Positions 1-8,201 of a stretch of DNA of 64,000 nt are shown in pieces. Location of the stretch: positions 1 to 64,000 of the forward strand of contig NZ_QKOE01000016.1 in the NCBI RefSeq assembly GCF_003226565.1, in the 5' to 3' direction. A model generated the notes under the pieces. That model was not told where the DNA came from, made no database searches, and saw only the letters and a program-made list of their open reading frames with translations. The translations under genes were made by a program, and so were the position numbers. Position 1 is the first letter of the stretch. Every line of letters begins with the position of its first letter. The DNA is from Parazoarcus communis SWub3 = DSM 12120. Its GTDB lineage: Bacteria; Pseudomonadota; Gammaproteobacteria; Burkholderiales; Rhodocyclaceae.

Positions 1-945
1 CCGCGGTCGAGGGTCGTCTCGACACCCGCGCCGACGCCAGCCGCCACCAGGGCGACTATCGCAAGATCGTCGAGGGCGTCAATCACACCCTCGATGCCGT
101 CATCGCGCCGATCAACGAGGTCAAGCGTGTCATGGTCGCCTTGAGCGAAGGCGATCTGACACAGAAGATCGATGCCCGTTACGCGGGAGATTTCGAGGTT
201 CTGCAGAACGCGGTCAACGATTCGCTGAACAAGCTCGCCGAAATCATCGAGCAGGTCCGTACCGCCGCCGATGCGCTCTCGAATGCCGCAGGGCAGGTCT
301 CCTCAACCGCCCAGAGTTTGTCCCAGGCTGCCAGCGAACAAGCCGCCAGCGTCGAGGAGACCTCGGCCAGCATCGAGCAGATGAGCGCCTCGATCAACCA
401 GAACACCGACAATGCCAAGGTCACCGACGGCATGGCCACCAAGGCTGCCACCGAGGCCGCCGAAGGCGGACAGGCCGTCGGCTCCACCGTCGAGGCGATG
501 AAGAACATCGCCGGCAAGATCGGCATCATCGACGACATCGCCTACCAGACCAATCTGCTCGCACTGAACGCCGCCATCGAGGCCGCCCGTGCCGGCGAGC
601 ACGGCAAGGGCTTCGCCGTGGTCGCCGCCGAGGTGCGCAAGCTGGCCGAACGCAGCCAGGTCGCCGCGCAGGAGATTGGCCAGCTCGCCGGCACCTCGGT
701 CAATCTGGCCGAACGCGCCGGTTCCCTGCTCGGCGAGATCGTCCCCTCCATCCGCAAGACCTCCGATCTGGTCCAGGAGATCGCCTCGGCCAGTCAGGAG
801 CAATCGGCCGGCGTCGTCCAGATCAACAACGCCATGGGACAGCTCAACAAGGCTACCCAGCAGAACGCCTCCGCCTCCGAAGAGCTCGCCGCCACCGCCG
901 AGGAACTGGGCGGACAGGCCGGGCAACTGCAGGAGCTGATGGAGT
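1..945 (+). repeat. Direct repeat, copy A (receptor signalling region)
   Basis: This stretch matches bases 2595-3539 without an indel at a constant offset of 2594 bp, with scattered, mostly silent differences. The copy may extend upstream of the window. It reflects a tandem duplication of chemoreceptor genes or later gene conversion between them. Confidence 0.95.
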
Positions 946-1091
946 TCTTTACCGTCGATCAGGCCCCAACTGTGCACCAGGCTACCCAGCCCCGCTCCGC
1001 CAATGAGCAGCCGCGCAGCCCGGCGCCTGCGCGCCGCGTCCAGGTTCGGAAGCCGGTCAGTTTCTCCGAATCCGATTTTGAAAAATTCTGA
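1..1091 (+). CDS. Methyl-accepting chemotaxis protein, C-terminal part (5' end outside the window)
   Basis: This is the cytoplasmic half of a chemoreceptor; the open frame is read from base 3, so the start, membrane segments and ligand domain lie upstream. It begins inside a HAMP-like repeat (AVEGRLDTRADASRHQ) and continues into the MA signalling domain with the hairpin tip IDDIAYQTNLLALNAAIEAA, which binds CheA/CheW. It differs from the next receptor at only a few residues until about base 945, then has its own proline-rich tail ending ESDFEKF. The last five residues, DFEKF, fit the x-[HFYW]-x2-[HFYW] consensus of the C-terminal tether that recruits CheR and CheB, both encoded just downstream. 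The ligand is unknown. Confidence 0.95.
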   Translation, partial: AVEGRLDTRADASRHQGDYRKIVEGVNHTLDAVIAPINEVKRVMVALSEGDLTQKIDARYAGDFEVLQNAVNDSLNKLAEIIEQVRTAADALSNAAGQVSSTAQSLSQAASEQAASVEETSASIEQMSASINQNTDNAKVTDGMATKAATEAAEGGQAVGSTVEAMKNIAGKIGIIDDIAYQTNLLALNAAIEAARAGEHGKGFAVVAAEVRKLAERSQVAAQEIGQLAGTSVNLAERAGSLLGEIVPSIRKTSDLVQEIASASQEQSAGVVQINNAMGQLNKATQQNASASEELAATAEELGGQAGQLQELMEFFTVDQAPTVHQATQPRSANEQPRSPAPARRVQVRKPVSFSESDFEKF

Positions 1092-1164
1092 TGCGCTCAA
1101 GGCCCATGACACACGATAGCCAGTCACCGTGAACGGCTCCCGCCTGGGGGCATGGTCCCTTTCG

Positions 1165-1188
1165 TCACGATCCGGACACGGATCGTGA
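1165..1188 (+). other. Perfect 10-bp hairpin between the two receptor genes
   Basis: The arms TCACGATCCG and CGGATCGTGA are exact complements around a GACA loop. The hairpin ends 13 bases before the ATG of the second receptor. No T-run follows, so it is not a classical terminator. It may affect mRNA processing or translation of the downstream gene; this is inferred from position only. Confidence 0.6.
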
Positions 1189-1201
1189 TCGAACAACCGA
1201 G

Positions 1202-3580
1202 ATGAATACCATGTTGAACCAACTCAAGATTGGTACCCGCCTGTTGATGCTGGTGTTTGCGATGCTCATCGCCATCGGCCTTTCCATCATGCTCGGACTG
1301 CAGGCCCTGGTGGTCAGCAACGAGCACCTCCGCCAGCAGTACGAAGAAAAGCTCCTGCCCACTGCACAGATGGGGGAAATCAGCACGGCCGTCAGCGAGA
1401 TCCGCAGCCAGATCCTGCTGTCGCTACAGCACGACCCTGCCAGCAGTTTCGTCAGCCTGCACAATCACCCGCTATCGTTGCATACCGACGGCATCGCCCG
1501 TCTGCGAGAGACGGTGAATGTCGCCTGGCGCACGATCGAACCCCAGTTGCTCGACGACAACGCCCGCCAACTGGGGCGGGACTTCCACAACAAGTTGCAG
1601 CAACTGCTGGACGAAGGTGTTCAGCCGGCACTCCAGCTGCTCGGCAACGGTGCCTTTGATCAGACCAACCGTCTGCTGCTCAGCCGTATCAACCCCTTGT
1701 ATGCCGACACCGACAAGGCCGGAGATGCGCTGCGCACGCATCTGAGCGAATCCGCCCTCGGTATGTACCGGACCGCGCAGAACGAATACAGCACGACCCG
1801 CAACACCCTGCTGGTACTGGGTGCAATCGTCGTCGCCTTCGGGCTGATCTTCGGAATGCTGCTGACCCGCAGCATCAGCGGCGGGGTGCGCGGCGCAATG
1901 GAAGACATCAGCCGGATGGCCCAGGGTGACTTCACGCTGAAGCTCGAAGTGAAGGGCAAAGACGAGATCGCCGGGATGGTGCAGTCCATGCAGACGCTGC
2001 AACACGCGGTGGCCAGCATGGTCAGCGACGCCAACCTGCTGTCGCAGGCCGCGGTCGAGGGCAAGCTGGCCACCCGCGCCGACGCCAGCCGTCACCAGGG
2101 CGACTATCGCAAGATCGTCGAAGGCGTCAATGCCACCCTCGATGCCGTCATCGGCCCGCTCAACGTCGCCGCCGACTACGTCGACCGTATCGCCAAGGGC
2201 GCCATCCCGCCGCGCATCACCGACAACTACAACGGCGACTTCAACGCCATCAAGAACAACCTCAACACCGCCATCGACGCCATCAACGCCCTGGTCGCCG
2301 ACGCCGTCATGCTGTCCCGGGCCGCCGTCGAGGGCAAGCTCGCCACCCGCGCCGATGCCAGCCGTCACCAGGGCGACTACCAGCGCATCGTCCAGGGCGT
2401 CAATGACACGCTCGATGCCGTCATCGGCCCGCTCAACGTCGCCGCCGACTATGTCGACCGCATCGCCAAGGGCGCCATCCCGCCGCGCATCACCGACAGC
2501 TACAACGGCGACTTCAACACCCTCAAGAACAACCTCAACACCGCCATCGAAGCGGTCAATGCGCTGATCGCCGACGCCGTCATGCTGTCGCAGGCCGCGG
2601 TCGAGGGTCGTCTCGACACCCGCGCCGACGCCAGCCGCCACCAGGGCGACTATCGCAAGATCGTCGAGGGCGTCAATCACACCCTCGATGCCGTCATCGC
2701 GCCGATCAACGAGGTCAAGCGCGTCATGGTCGCCTTGAGCGAAGGCGATCTGACACAGAAGATCGATGCCCGTTACGCGGGAGATTTCGAGGTTCTGCAG
2801 AACGCGGTCAACGATTCGCTGAACAAGCTCGCCGAAATCATCGAGCAGGTCCGCACCGCCGCCGATGCGCTCTCGAATGCCGCCGGACAGGTCTCGGCCA
2901 CCGCCCAGAGCCTGTCCCAGTCCTCGTCCGAGCAGGCGGCCAGCGTCGAGGAGACCTCGGCCAGCATCGAGCAGATGAGTGCCTCGATCAACCAGAACTC
3001 CGACAACGCCAAGGTCACCGATGGCATGGCCACCAAGGCTGCCACCGAGGCCGCCGAAGGCGGACAGGCCGTCGGCTCCACCGTCGAGGCGATGAAGAAC
3101 ATCGCCGGCAAGATCGGCATCATCGACGACATCGCCTACCAGACCAATCTGCTCGCGCTGAACGCCGCCATCGAGGCCGCCCGTGCCGGCGAGCACGGCA
3201 AGGGCTTCGCCGTGGTCGCCGCCGAGGTGCGCAAGCTGGCCGAACGCAGCCAGGTCGCCGCGCAGGAGATTGGCCAGCTCGCCGGCACTTCGGTCAATCT
3301 GGCCGAACGCGCCGGTTCCCTGCTCGGCGAGATCGTCCCCTCCATCCGCAAGACCTCCGATCTGGTCCAGGAGATCGCCTCGGCCAGTCAGGAGCAATCG
3401 GCCGGCGTCGTCCAGATCAACAACGCCATGGGACAGCTCAACAAGGCCACCCAGCAGAACGCCTCCGCCTCCGAAGAGCTCGCCGCCACCGCCGAGGAAC
3501 TGGGCGGGCAGGCCGGGCAACTGCAGGAGCTGATGGGATTCTTCACCATCAGCGAGCACACCGCCAAGAGGCGAGGATGA
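1202..3580 (+). CDS. Methyl-accepting chemotaxis protein with tandem HAMP-like repeats
   Basis: A 792-residue transmembrane chemoreceptor. Two membrane segments (about residues 15-39 and 200-222) enclose a periplasmic helical sensor region. A membrane-proximal HAMP is followed by repeats of a 91-residue unit: two complete copies and a third that diverges after about 40 residues. The MA signalling domain follows, with the conserved tip IDDIAYQTNLLALNAAIEAA. The C-terminus ends in EHTAKRRG and has no aromatic CheR-tether pentapeptide, unlike its upstream paralogue. The stop overlaps the cheD start (ATGA). The Shine-Dalgarno is weak and a second in-frame ATG lies nine bases downstream. The ligand cannot be told from sequence. 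Confidence 0.95.
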   Translation: MNTMLNQLKIGTRLLMLVFAMLIAIGLSIMLGLQALVVSNEHLRQQYEEKLLPTAQMGEISTAVSEIRSQILLSLQHDPASSFVSLHNHPLSLHTDGIARLRETVNVAWRTIEPQLLDDNARQLGRDFHNKLQQLLDEGVQPALQLLGNGAFDQTNRLLLSRINPLYADTDKAGDALRTHLSESALGMYRTAQNEYSTTRNTLLVLGAIVVAFGLIFGMLLTRSISGGVRGAMEDISRMAQGDFTLKLEVKGKDEIAGMVQSMQTLQHAVASMVSDANLLSQAAVEGKLATRADASRHQGDYRKIVEGVNATLDAVIGPLNVAADYVDRIAKGAIPPRITDNYNGDFNAIKNNLNTAIDAINALVADAVMLSRAAVEGKLATRADASRHQGDYQRIVQGVNDTLDAVIGPLNVAADYVDRIAKGAIPPRITDSYNGDFNTLKNNLNTAIEAVNALIADAVMLSQAAVEGRLDTRADASRHQGDYRKIVEGVNHTLDAVIAPINEVKRVMVALSEGDLTQKIDARYAGDFEVLQNAVNDSLNKLAEIIEQVRTAADALSNAAGQVSATAQSLSQSSSEQAASVEETSASIEQMSASINQNSDNAKVTDGMATKAATEAAEGGQAVGSTVEAMKNIAGKIGIIDDIAYQTNLLALNAAIEAARAGEHGKGFAVVAAEVRKLAERSQVAAQEIGQLAGTSVNLAERAGSLLGEIVPSIRKTSDLVQEIASASQEQSAGVVQINNAMGQLNKATQQNASASEELAATAEELGGQAGQLQELMGFFTISEHTAKRRG
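2048..2710 (+). repeat. Coding tandem repeat of a 91-codon HAMP-like unit
   Basis: Units begin near 2048, 2321 and 2594, a period of exactly 273 bp. Each starts AAVEG(K/R)L.TRADASRHQGDY and the first two contain NVAADYVDRIAKGAIPPRIT. The third is conserved for about 40 codons and then passes into the signalling-domain linker. This is a poly-HAMP-type relay within the receptor; high DNA identity between units indicates recent duplication or homogenisation. Confidence 0.9.
2595..3539 (+). repeat. Direct repeat, copy B (receptor signalling region)
   Basis: Near-identical partner of bases 1-945 at a 2594 bp offset, covering the end of the HAMP-like repeats and nearly the whole signalling domain. 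The two genes diverge just after ELMGFF/ELMEFF, where their C-terminal tails differ completely. Confidence 0.95.
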
Positions 3581-4164
3581 CCGACTGGGACGCACTATCG
3601 CCGCAGGAAATCGAGCGCCGCTCGATCAACATCGCCCCCGGCGGCTGGTCGGTCGAGCGCGAGCGCCCGATGGCCACCCTGCTGGGCTCCTGCGTCGCCG
3701 TCTGCCTGTATGACGAGGCAACCCGCCTGGGCGGCATGAATCACTTCATGCTGCCCAACATGCGCCGCGGTGCCAATGACGATGTCGACACGGTGCTGTC
3801 TGGCGACTACGCGATGGAAGTGCTGATCAATGCCATGGTCGCACAGGGTGCAGCCCGCCATCGCCTGAAGGCCAAGGCCTTCGGTGGCGGCACCATCCTG
3901 ACCGGCTCGGCCTCATCCAACATCGGCGTGCGCAACGTCGAGTTCGCCCGTGAATGGCTGGAGCGCGAGCGCATCCCGCTGGTTGCGTCTGACTTCCTCG
4001 GCCCCTGGTCACGCAAGGTTCTGTTCGTGCCGGCCATTGGTGACGCCTACTGCCGCAAGATGGCCACCACCCAACCCACCGCCCAGGAAATCGCCCGCGA
4101 GGAAGCCGCCTACGCCGAATCCCTGCGCCGCAAGCCGCCCAAGTCCAATGTCGAGCTGTTCTGA
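3577..4164 (+). CDS. cheD: Chemoreceptor glutamine deamidase CheD
   Basis: CheD deamidates specific glutamines of chemoreceptors to glutamate, creating methylation sites, and tunes adaptation. The 195-residue protein has the family core LLGSCVAVCLYD followed by GGMNHFMLP; C39 and H56 are the expected catalytic cysteine and histidine, 17 residues apart as in the family. The start overlaps the receptor stop by four bases (ATGA), implying translational coupling. Neighbours cheR and cheB complete the adaptation set. Confidence 0.95.
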   Translation: MTDWDALSPQEIERRSINIAPGGWSVERERPMATLLGSCVAVCLYDEATRLGGMNHFMLPNMRRGANDDVDTVLSGDYAMEVLINAMVAQGAARHRLKAKAFGGGTILTGSASSNIGVRNVEFAREWLERERIPLVASDFLGPWSRKVLFVPAIGDAYCRKMATTQPTAQEIAREEAAYAESLRRKPPKSNVELF

Positions 4165-4176
4165 CGACAATCTCTC

Positions 4177-5001
4177 ATGAGCATCGACAATCCCGACATT
4201 TCGAACAAGGAATTTGCGCTGTTTCAGCGCCTGATCTACCGCCTGGCCGGCATCAACCTGGCGGACAGCAAGAAGGTGCTGCTGGTGGGCCGCCTGTCGC
4301 GCCGCCTGCGTCATTACGGCCTGAACAGTTTCGGCGACTATTACCGCATGCTGGCCAGCGGCGAGCACGCGCTGGAACTCCAGATGATGGTGGATCTGCT
4401 GACCACCAACGAGACCTATTTCTTCCGCGAGCCGGCACACTTCGACCTGCTGCGCGACATTGCCGCCAGCCGTCGTGGTTCGCACTTCCGCATCTGGAGT
4501 GGTGCGAGCTCATCGGGCGAGGAAGCCTACACCATGGCCATGGTGCTGGCCGAAACCCTGGGGATGCGCGCCTCGTGGGAAGTCGTCGGTTCGGACATCA
4601 GCATGACCGTGCTGGAGCGTGCGGAGATCGGCCACTATCCGATGGAGCGCGCCAGCGGCATCCCGCCCGAACTGCTGCGCAAATACTGCCTGAAAGGCGT
4701 GCGCGAGCAGGCCGGTACCTTGTTGATCAACCCTCAGTTGCGCGAGCGCGTCAGCTTTCGCCAGCTCAACCTGATCGCGCTGGAGGCACGTGACCTGGGC
4801 GAATTCGACGTGATTTTCCTGCGCAATGTGATGATCTACTTCGACAACGACACCAAGCGCAAAGTCGTCGCCAACATGCTGCCTCATCTGCGTGACGACG
4901 GTTATTTCGTCGTTGGCCACTCGGAAACCCTCAACGGTCTGTGCGATGATCTGGTCGCGGTCCGCCCGACGCTTTACCGGCGTCCGGCTTACGCCCGCTG
5001 A
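4177..5001 (+). CDS. cheR: Chemotaxis protein methyltransferase CheR
   Basis: CheR transfers methyl groups from S-adenosylmethionine to receptor glutamates. The 274-residue protein has the N-terminal helical CheR_N domain (about 1-75) and the SAM-binding domain with [17 protein letters not shown] at about residues 107-123 and [13 protein letters not shown] further on. Length is typical. It sits 12 bp after cheD and 23 bp before cheB in the same operon. The upstream receptor's DFEKF tail is a plausible docking site. Confidence 0.96.
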   Translation: MSIDNPDISNKEFALFQRLIYRLAGINLADSKKVLLVGRLSRRLRHYGLNSFGDYYRMLASGEHALELQMMVDLLTTNETYFFREPAHFDLLRDIAASRRGSHFRIWSGASSSGEEAYTMAMVLAETLGMRASWEVVGSDISMTVLERAEIGHYPMERASGIPPELLRKYCLKGVREQAGTLLINPQLRERVSFRQLNLIALEARDLGEFDVIFLRNVMIYFDNDTKRKVVANMLPHLRDDGYFVVGHSETLNGLCDDLVAVRPTLYRRPAYAR

Positions 5002-5024
5002 CCCGCCCCCACAGACAATCGGGA

Positions 5025-6107
5025 ATGAACAACAAGATCAAGGTCATGATCGTGGACGACTCGGCTGTCGTCCGCCAGGTCATCAGTCAGACTCTCGTCC
5101 GCGACCCCGGCATCGAAGTGATCGCCGCAGTCGCTGACCCCCTGTTCGCCATGCGCCGGATGGAATCCGACTGGCCGGACGTGATCGTGCTCGACATCGA
5201 AATGCCACGCATGGACGGGCTGACCTTCCTGCGCAAGCTGATGAGCGAACGCCCCACGCCAGTGGTGATCTGCTCATCGCTGGCCGAACGCGGCGCCGAA
5301 GCCACCATGAACGCCCTGTCCGCAGGTGCCGTCGCAGTGATCACCAAGCCCAGGATGGGGGTCAAGCAGTTCCTGGAAGACAGCGGCAATGATGTCATTC
5401 AAGCTGTCAGATCGGCCGCACGGGCCAACGCCTCACGTCTGGGTGGCCGGGTGCTGGCAGCGGCACCTCCGCCCAAGCTCTCCGCCGACGCCGTCATCAG
5501 CAGTGGCCTGGGCAGTGGTGCGGCAATGGTACGGACAACCGACCGCATCATCGCCATCGGCACCTCGACGGGCGGCACACAAGCGCTGGAGGCAGTGCTC
5601 ACCCGGCTGCCGGCGGTGTGCCCCGGCATTGTCGTGGTTCAGCACATGCCGGAACGCTTCACCGCGATGTTTGCCGAGCGCCTCAACAGCTTGTGCGAGC
5701 TTGAAGTCCGCGAGGCCGCCCATGGCGATCGGGTCGTACCCGGCCGGGTGCTTATTGCGCCCGGCGGCCGCCACATGTTGCTGGCGCGCAGTGGTGCGCA
5801 GTACACCGTCGAGATTGTTGATGGTCCACTGGTCAACCGCCATCGTCCGTCGGTGGATGTGCTGTTCCGATCCTGCGCCAAGTTCGCCGGCCGCAATGCG
5901 CTGGGCGTGATCATGACCGGCATGGGCGACGACGGCGCTCGCGGACTGAAAGAGATGCACGATGCGGGCGCGCGCACCTTTGCCGAGGACGAATCCACCT
6001 GCGTGGTCTTCGGTATGCCGAAAGAGGCGATCCGGCTGGGCGCGGTAGACACGGTGCTGCCGCTGGACCGTATCCCCGGCGCCCTCCTGCAGGCGTGCCG
6101 GGACTGA
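5025..6107 (+). CDS. cheB: Chemotaxis response regulator protein-glutamate methylesterase CheB
   Basis: CheB removes receptor methyl groups when phosphorylated by CheA. The 360-residue protein has a receiver domain (acidic pocket D11/D12, phosphoacceptor D57 in [10 protein letters not shown]108 in ITKP) and a C-terminal methylesterase domain whose triad is S181 in GTSTGG, H207 in VQHMPERF and an aspartate in MTGMGDDG near 302. It is the last gene of the che operon; the stop lies four bases before a large palindromic element that probably ends the transcript. Confidence 0.97.
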   Translation: MNNKIKVMIVDDSAVVRQVISQTLVRDPGIEVIAAVADPLFAMRRMESDWPDVIVLDIEMPRMDGLTFLRKLMSERPTPVVICSSLAERGAEATMNALSAGAVAVITKPRMGVKQFLEDSGNDVIQAVRSAARANASRLGGRVLAAAPPPKLSADAVISSGLGSGAAMVRTTDRIIAIGTSTGGTQALEAVLTRLPAVCPGIVVVQHMPERFTAMFAERLNSLCELEVREAAHGDRVVPGRVLIAPGGRHMLLARSGAQYTVEIVDGPLVNRHRPSVDVLFRSCAKFAGRNALGVIMTGMGDDGARGLKEMHDAGARTFAEDESTCVVFGMPKEAIRLGAVDTVLPLDRIPGALLQACRD

Positions 6108-6110
6108 GGA

Positions 6111-6337
6111 GGCTGGCGGGGCGACGGGGTGCGCCGCTGCGTCCATGACGGGGGCTGTCGAGAGCGCCGTTGATTGAGGTGCTGCGACGGAAACAAGGCG
6201 GCGCATGTTTGAGGTCGCGTAGCGACCGAGTTTGCGCCGGCGCCGCCGCAGTGCCTCAATCAACGGGAAGCCGAAGACCGCGAACGTCTACCCCCGTCAT
6301 GGACGCAGCGGGTAAGCACCCCGTCGCCCCGCCAGCC
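6111..6337. repeat. Large nested palindrome between convergent genes (REP-like, possible bidirectional terminator)
   Basis: The whole cheB-to-Gx gap is self-complementary. The outer arms (6111-6154 and 6291-6337) pair over about 45 bases, starting GGCTGGCGGGGCGACGGGGT. Inner arms CGTTGATTGAGGTGCTGC (from 6168) and GCAGTGCCTCAATCAACG (to 6265) nest inside. The centre holds a small hairpin, GGTCGC-GTA-GCGACC, flanked by GGCGCA and TGCGCC. The flanking stop codons touch the element. Its layout suggests a dispersed REP/MITE-type repeat used as a two-way transcription stop; copy number elsewhere cannot be seen here. Confidence 0.85.
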
Positions 6338-6880
6338 TCAGCCCTTTGCCCCCTCAGCCGCCCGCCGGTCCATTTCCTGCAATAGTCTCCCTGCGATCAG
6401 GCCATTGATCAAGCCAAACACAACAGCCGCTGCCGCAAACACCGGCGTCAGATAGAACACCCCATCGTGCGGCACCAGCCACACCCGCGCTACCACCAGT
6501 TGTGCCCCGATATGGGCGAAGGCCGCGAGGATGCTGTGACTGACCGGCCCAAACCACCGTCTCGGCAGATGCATCGCCAGGCCCAGCATCACCAGGCTGG
6601 CAATCGCCCCGGACAGACTGAGAAAGAAACCCGGCGCCAGAAACTGCCCCAGCAACAGGCTGCCCGCCAGTACCCGCAGCAGGGACACCCATGCAGCATC
6701 ACGCCAGCCCCAGCGCGCCAGCACGACCAGGGTGACAATATTGGCCAGACCGGGCTTGACCCCGGGCAAGGGCAGGGGAATGGCCGCCTCGGCGACCGTC
6801 AGCACGATCGCGGCAGCGGCATGGCGGGCGATGCGCTGATCTTCCGCAGTCGGGGTGAGCTCAATAGTTGAGCGAGTCAT
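6338..6880 (-). CDS. Gx transporter family membrane protein (heptaprenyl diphosphate synthase component I-like)
   Basis: A 180-residue protein with five or so hydrophobic helices, for example AAAAIVLTVAEAAIPLPLP and LSGAIASLVMLGLAMHLP, and the family segment PGVKPGLANIVTLVVLARWG. It belongs to the Hpre_diP_synt_I (Gx) family, which is usually encoded beside a NusG domain II protein, as here. Despite its name the family lacks prenyl synthase motifs and is thought to be a small-molecule or cofactor-linked membrane component. Its start overlaps the end of the upstream gene by 20 bases. The substrate is unknown. Confidence 0.85.
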   Translation of the reverse strand: MTRSTIELTPTAEDQRIARHAAAAIVLTVAEAAIPLPLPGVKPGLANIVTLVVLARWGWRDAAWVSLLRVLAGSLLLGQFLAPGFFLSLSGAIASLVMLGLAMHLPRRWFGPVSHSILAAFAHIGAQLVVARVWLVPHDGVFYLTPVFAAAAVVFGLINGLIAGRLLQEMDRRAAEGAKG

Positions 6881-7250
6881 AATCGCCTCCCCGGCCAGTC
6901 AGGGTCAGGCTGACCTCGTTGGGTGCGCAGATCGCCACCGCACCCGCGCGGTCCAGCCAGCCCTGGCGTACGCAATACTGGCGCGGCCCCGGATCGGCGG
7001 CAACCCGGGCTCGCCCGGGCTCGATCTCGATATACGTCGTACCCAGCGGCCCTGGCACCTCGATGCGACGTGACCGCGTCAGGTCGACCTCGGCCACCAC
7101 CCTGCCCCCCGCACGCACCACCGCGCCATCCGGCGCACCTGCGGACCACAGATGCAAAGCGGCATAGATACACACCGCAAAGCCTGCCAGTACGATCAGC
7201 CAGTCACCGGGCCTGACCAACTCGCGCCAGCCGGCGAAGCGATCGATCAC
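6861..7250 (-). CDS. NusG domain II-containing protein
   Basis: A 129-residue protein with an N-terminal membrane helix (about residues 17-34, WLIVLAGFAVCIYAALHLW) and an extracytoplasmic NusG_II domain ending in the conserved CVRQGWLDRAGAVAICAPNEV, which carries two cysteines. It starts at GTG, overlapping the rapZ stop as GTGA. Proteins of this type partner with Gx membrane proteins and often occur near redox or flavin-related genes; no ApbE gene is nearby. Exact role unknown. Confidence 0.85.
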   Translation of the reverse strand: MIDRFAGWRELVRPGDWLIVLAGFAVCIYAALHLWSAGAPDGAVVRAGGRVVAEVDLTRSRRIEVPGPLGTTYIEIEPGRARVAADPGPRQYCVRQGWLDRAGAVAICAPNEVSLTLTGRGGDYDSLNY

Positions 7251-8119
7251 TTGGCGTGCGCGGCCCGGTCGGCGTCACGCCGCGCCGCCGACCGGTGCCG
7301 GACCAGCACCTGAGCACTGCCCTGGAAGCGCTGGGCCAACCACTCGGCCAGATACACCGACCGATGCTGTCCCCCGGTACAGCCAATGGCCACGGTCAGG
7401 TAGCTGCGGTTGTCGCGCATGTAACTCGGCAACCAGTTCGCAACGAAACGACGAATATCTTCTGCCATACGACCCACCTCGGGAATCTTCTCGAGAAACT
7501 CGATTACCGGCTGATCACGGCCGGTCAGCGGACGCAGTCGCGGATCATAGTGAGGATTGGGCAGGCAGCGTACGTCGAACACCAGATCGGCATCCATCGG
7601 AATACCGTACTTGAAGCCAAAGGACTGGAACATCAGCGTCAGCCCACCGCCGGCCTCGGCCTGAATGAAGTCCTTGACCCAGGTCCGCAGCGTATTGGGA
7701 TGCATGTCGCTGGTGTCTATACGGTGCCCCAGCCCGGAGATGGCATCGAGCGCGTCGCGCTCGCGGTGGATCGCCTCTTCCAGCGACACCCCCTCCTCGG
7801 CCAGAGGATGGCGCCGTCGGGTCTCGGAGAAGCGCGCAATCAAGGTGTCGTCACGCGCTTCGAGAAAGATGAAGCGCAAGTCATCGACAATGCCCCGCAG
7901 GTTGTCCAGTTGCTGCGGCAAGGCTGCGATGCTGGAACCCGAACGCACGTCCACTGCCACGGCAACCCGCTGATAGCCGCTGCCATGCAGCGTCGCCACC
8001 AACTGCGGCAACAGGGTTGCCGGCAGGTTATCCACAACGAAATAGCCCGCGTCTTCGAGCACCTTGATCGCAATGCTCTTGCCCGAGCCAGAGAGACCAC
8101 TGATCAGTACGATCTGCAT
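7247..8119 (-). CDS. rapZ: RNase adapter protein RapZ (YvcJ family nucleotide-binding protein)
   Basis: RapZ is a P-loop protein that in enterobacteria directs RNase E to the GlmZ small RNA to control glucosamine-6-phosphate synthesis. The 290-residue protein starts with the Walker A motif GLSGSGKS and ends with the conserved C-terminal core RSYLTVAIGCTGGQHRSVYLAEWLAQRF, a normal length. It heads a compact unit with the NusG_II and Gx genes. No PTS genes are adjacent here. Whether the sRNA pathway exists in this organism is not shown. Confidence 0.93.
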   Translation of the reverse strand: MQIVLISGLSGSGKSIAIKVLEDAGYFVVDNLPATLLPQLVATLHGSGYQRVAVAVDVRSGSSIAALPQQLDNLRGIVDDLRFIFLEARDDTLIARFSETRRRHPLAEEGVSLEEAIHRERDALDAISGLGHRIDTSDMHPNTLRTWVKDFIQAEAGGGLTLMFQSFGFKYGIPMDADLVFDVRCLPNPHYDPRLRPLTGRDQPVIEFLEKIPEVGRMAEDIRRFVANWLPSYMRDNRSYLTVAIGCTGGQHRSVYLAEWLAQRFQGSAQVLVRHRSAARRDADRAAHAK

Positions 8120-8201
8120 GAGCGCTGAAATGAATGAGAATGGCTAACGGTAACGGCAAGCATACGGGAAACTTGTGATCTTTTCTCGCTCAAGCGCGTA
8201 C

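Noticed and set aside
2048-2710. Regularly spaced repeats as a possible CRISPR array
   Set aside because: The period is 273 bp, in frame and coding for HAMP-like protein units; no short repeats with unique spacers exist.
1472-3595. A 707-codon minus-strand open frame opposite the second receptor
   Set aside because: It mirrors the receptor's codon pattern, is glycine/leucine/aspartate-rich and shows no domain; such antisense frames are expected in GC-rich genes.
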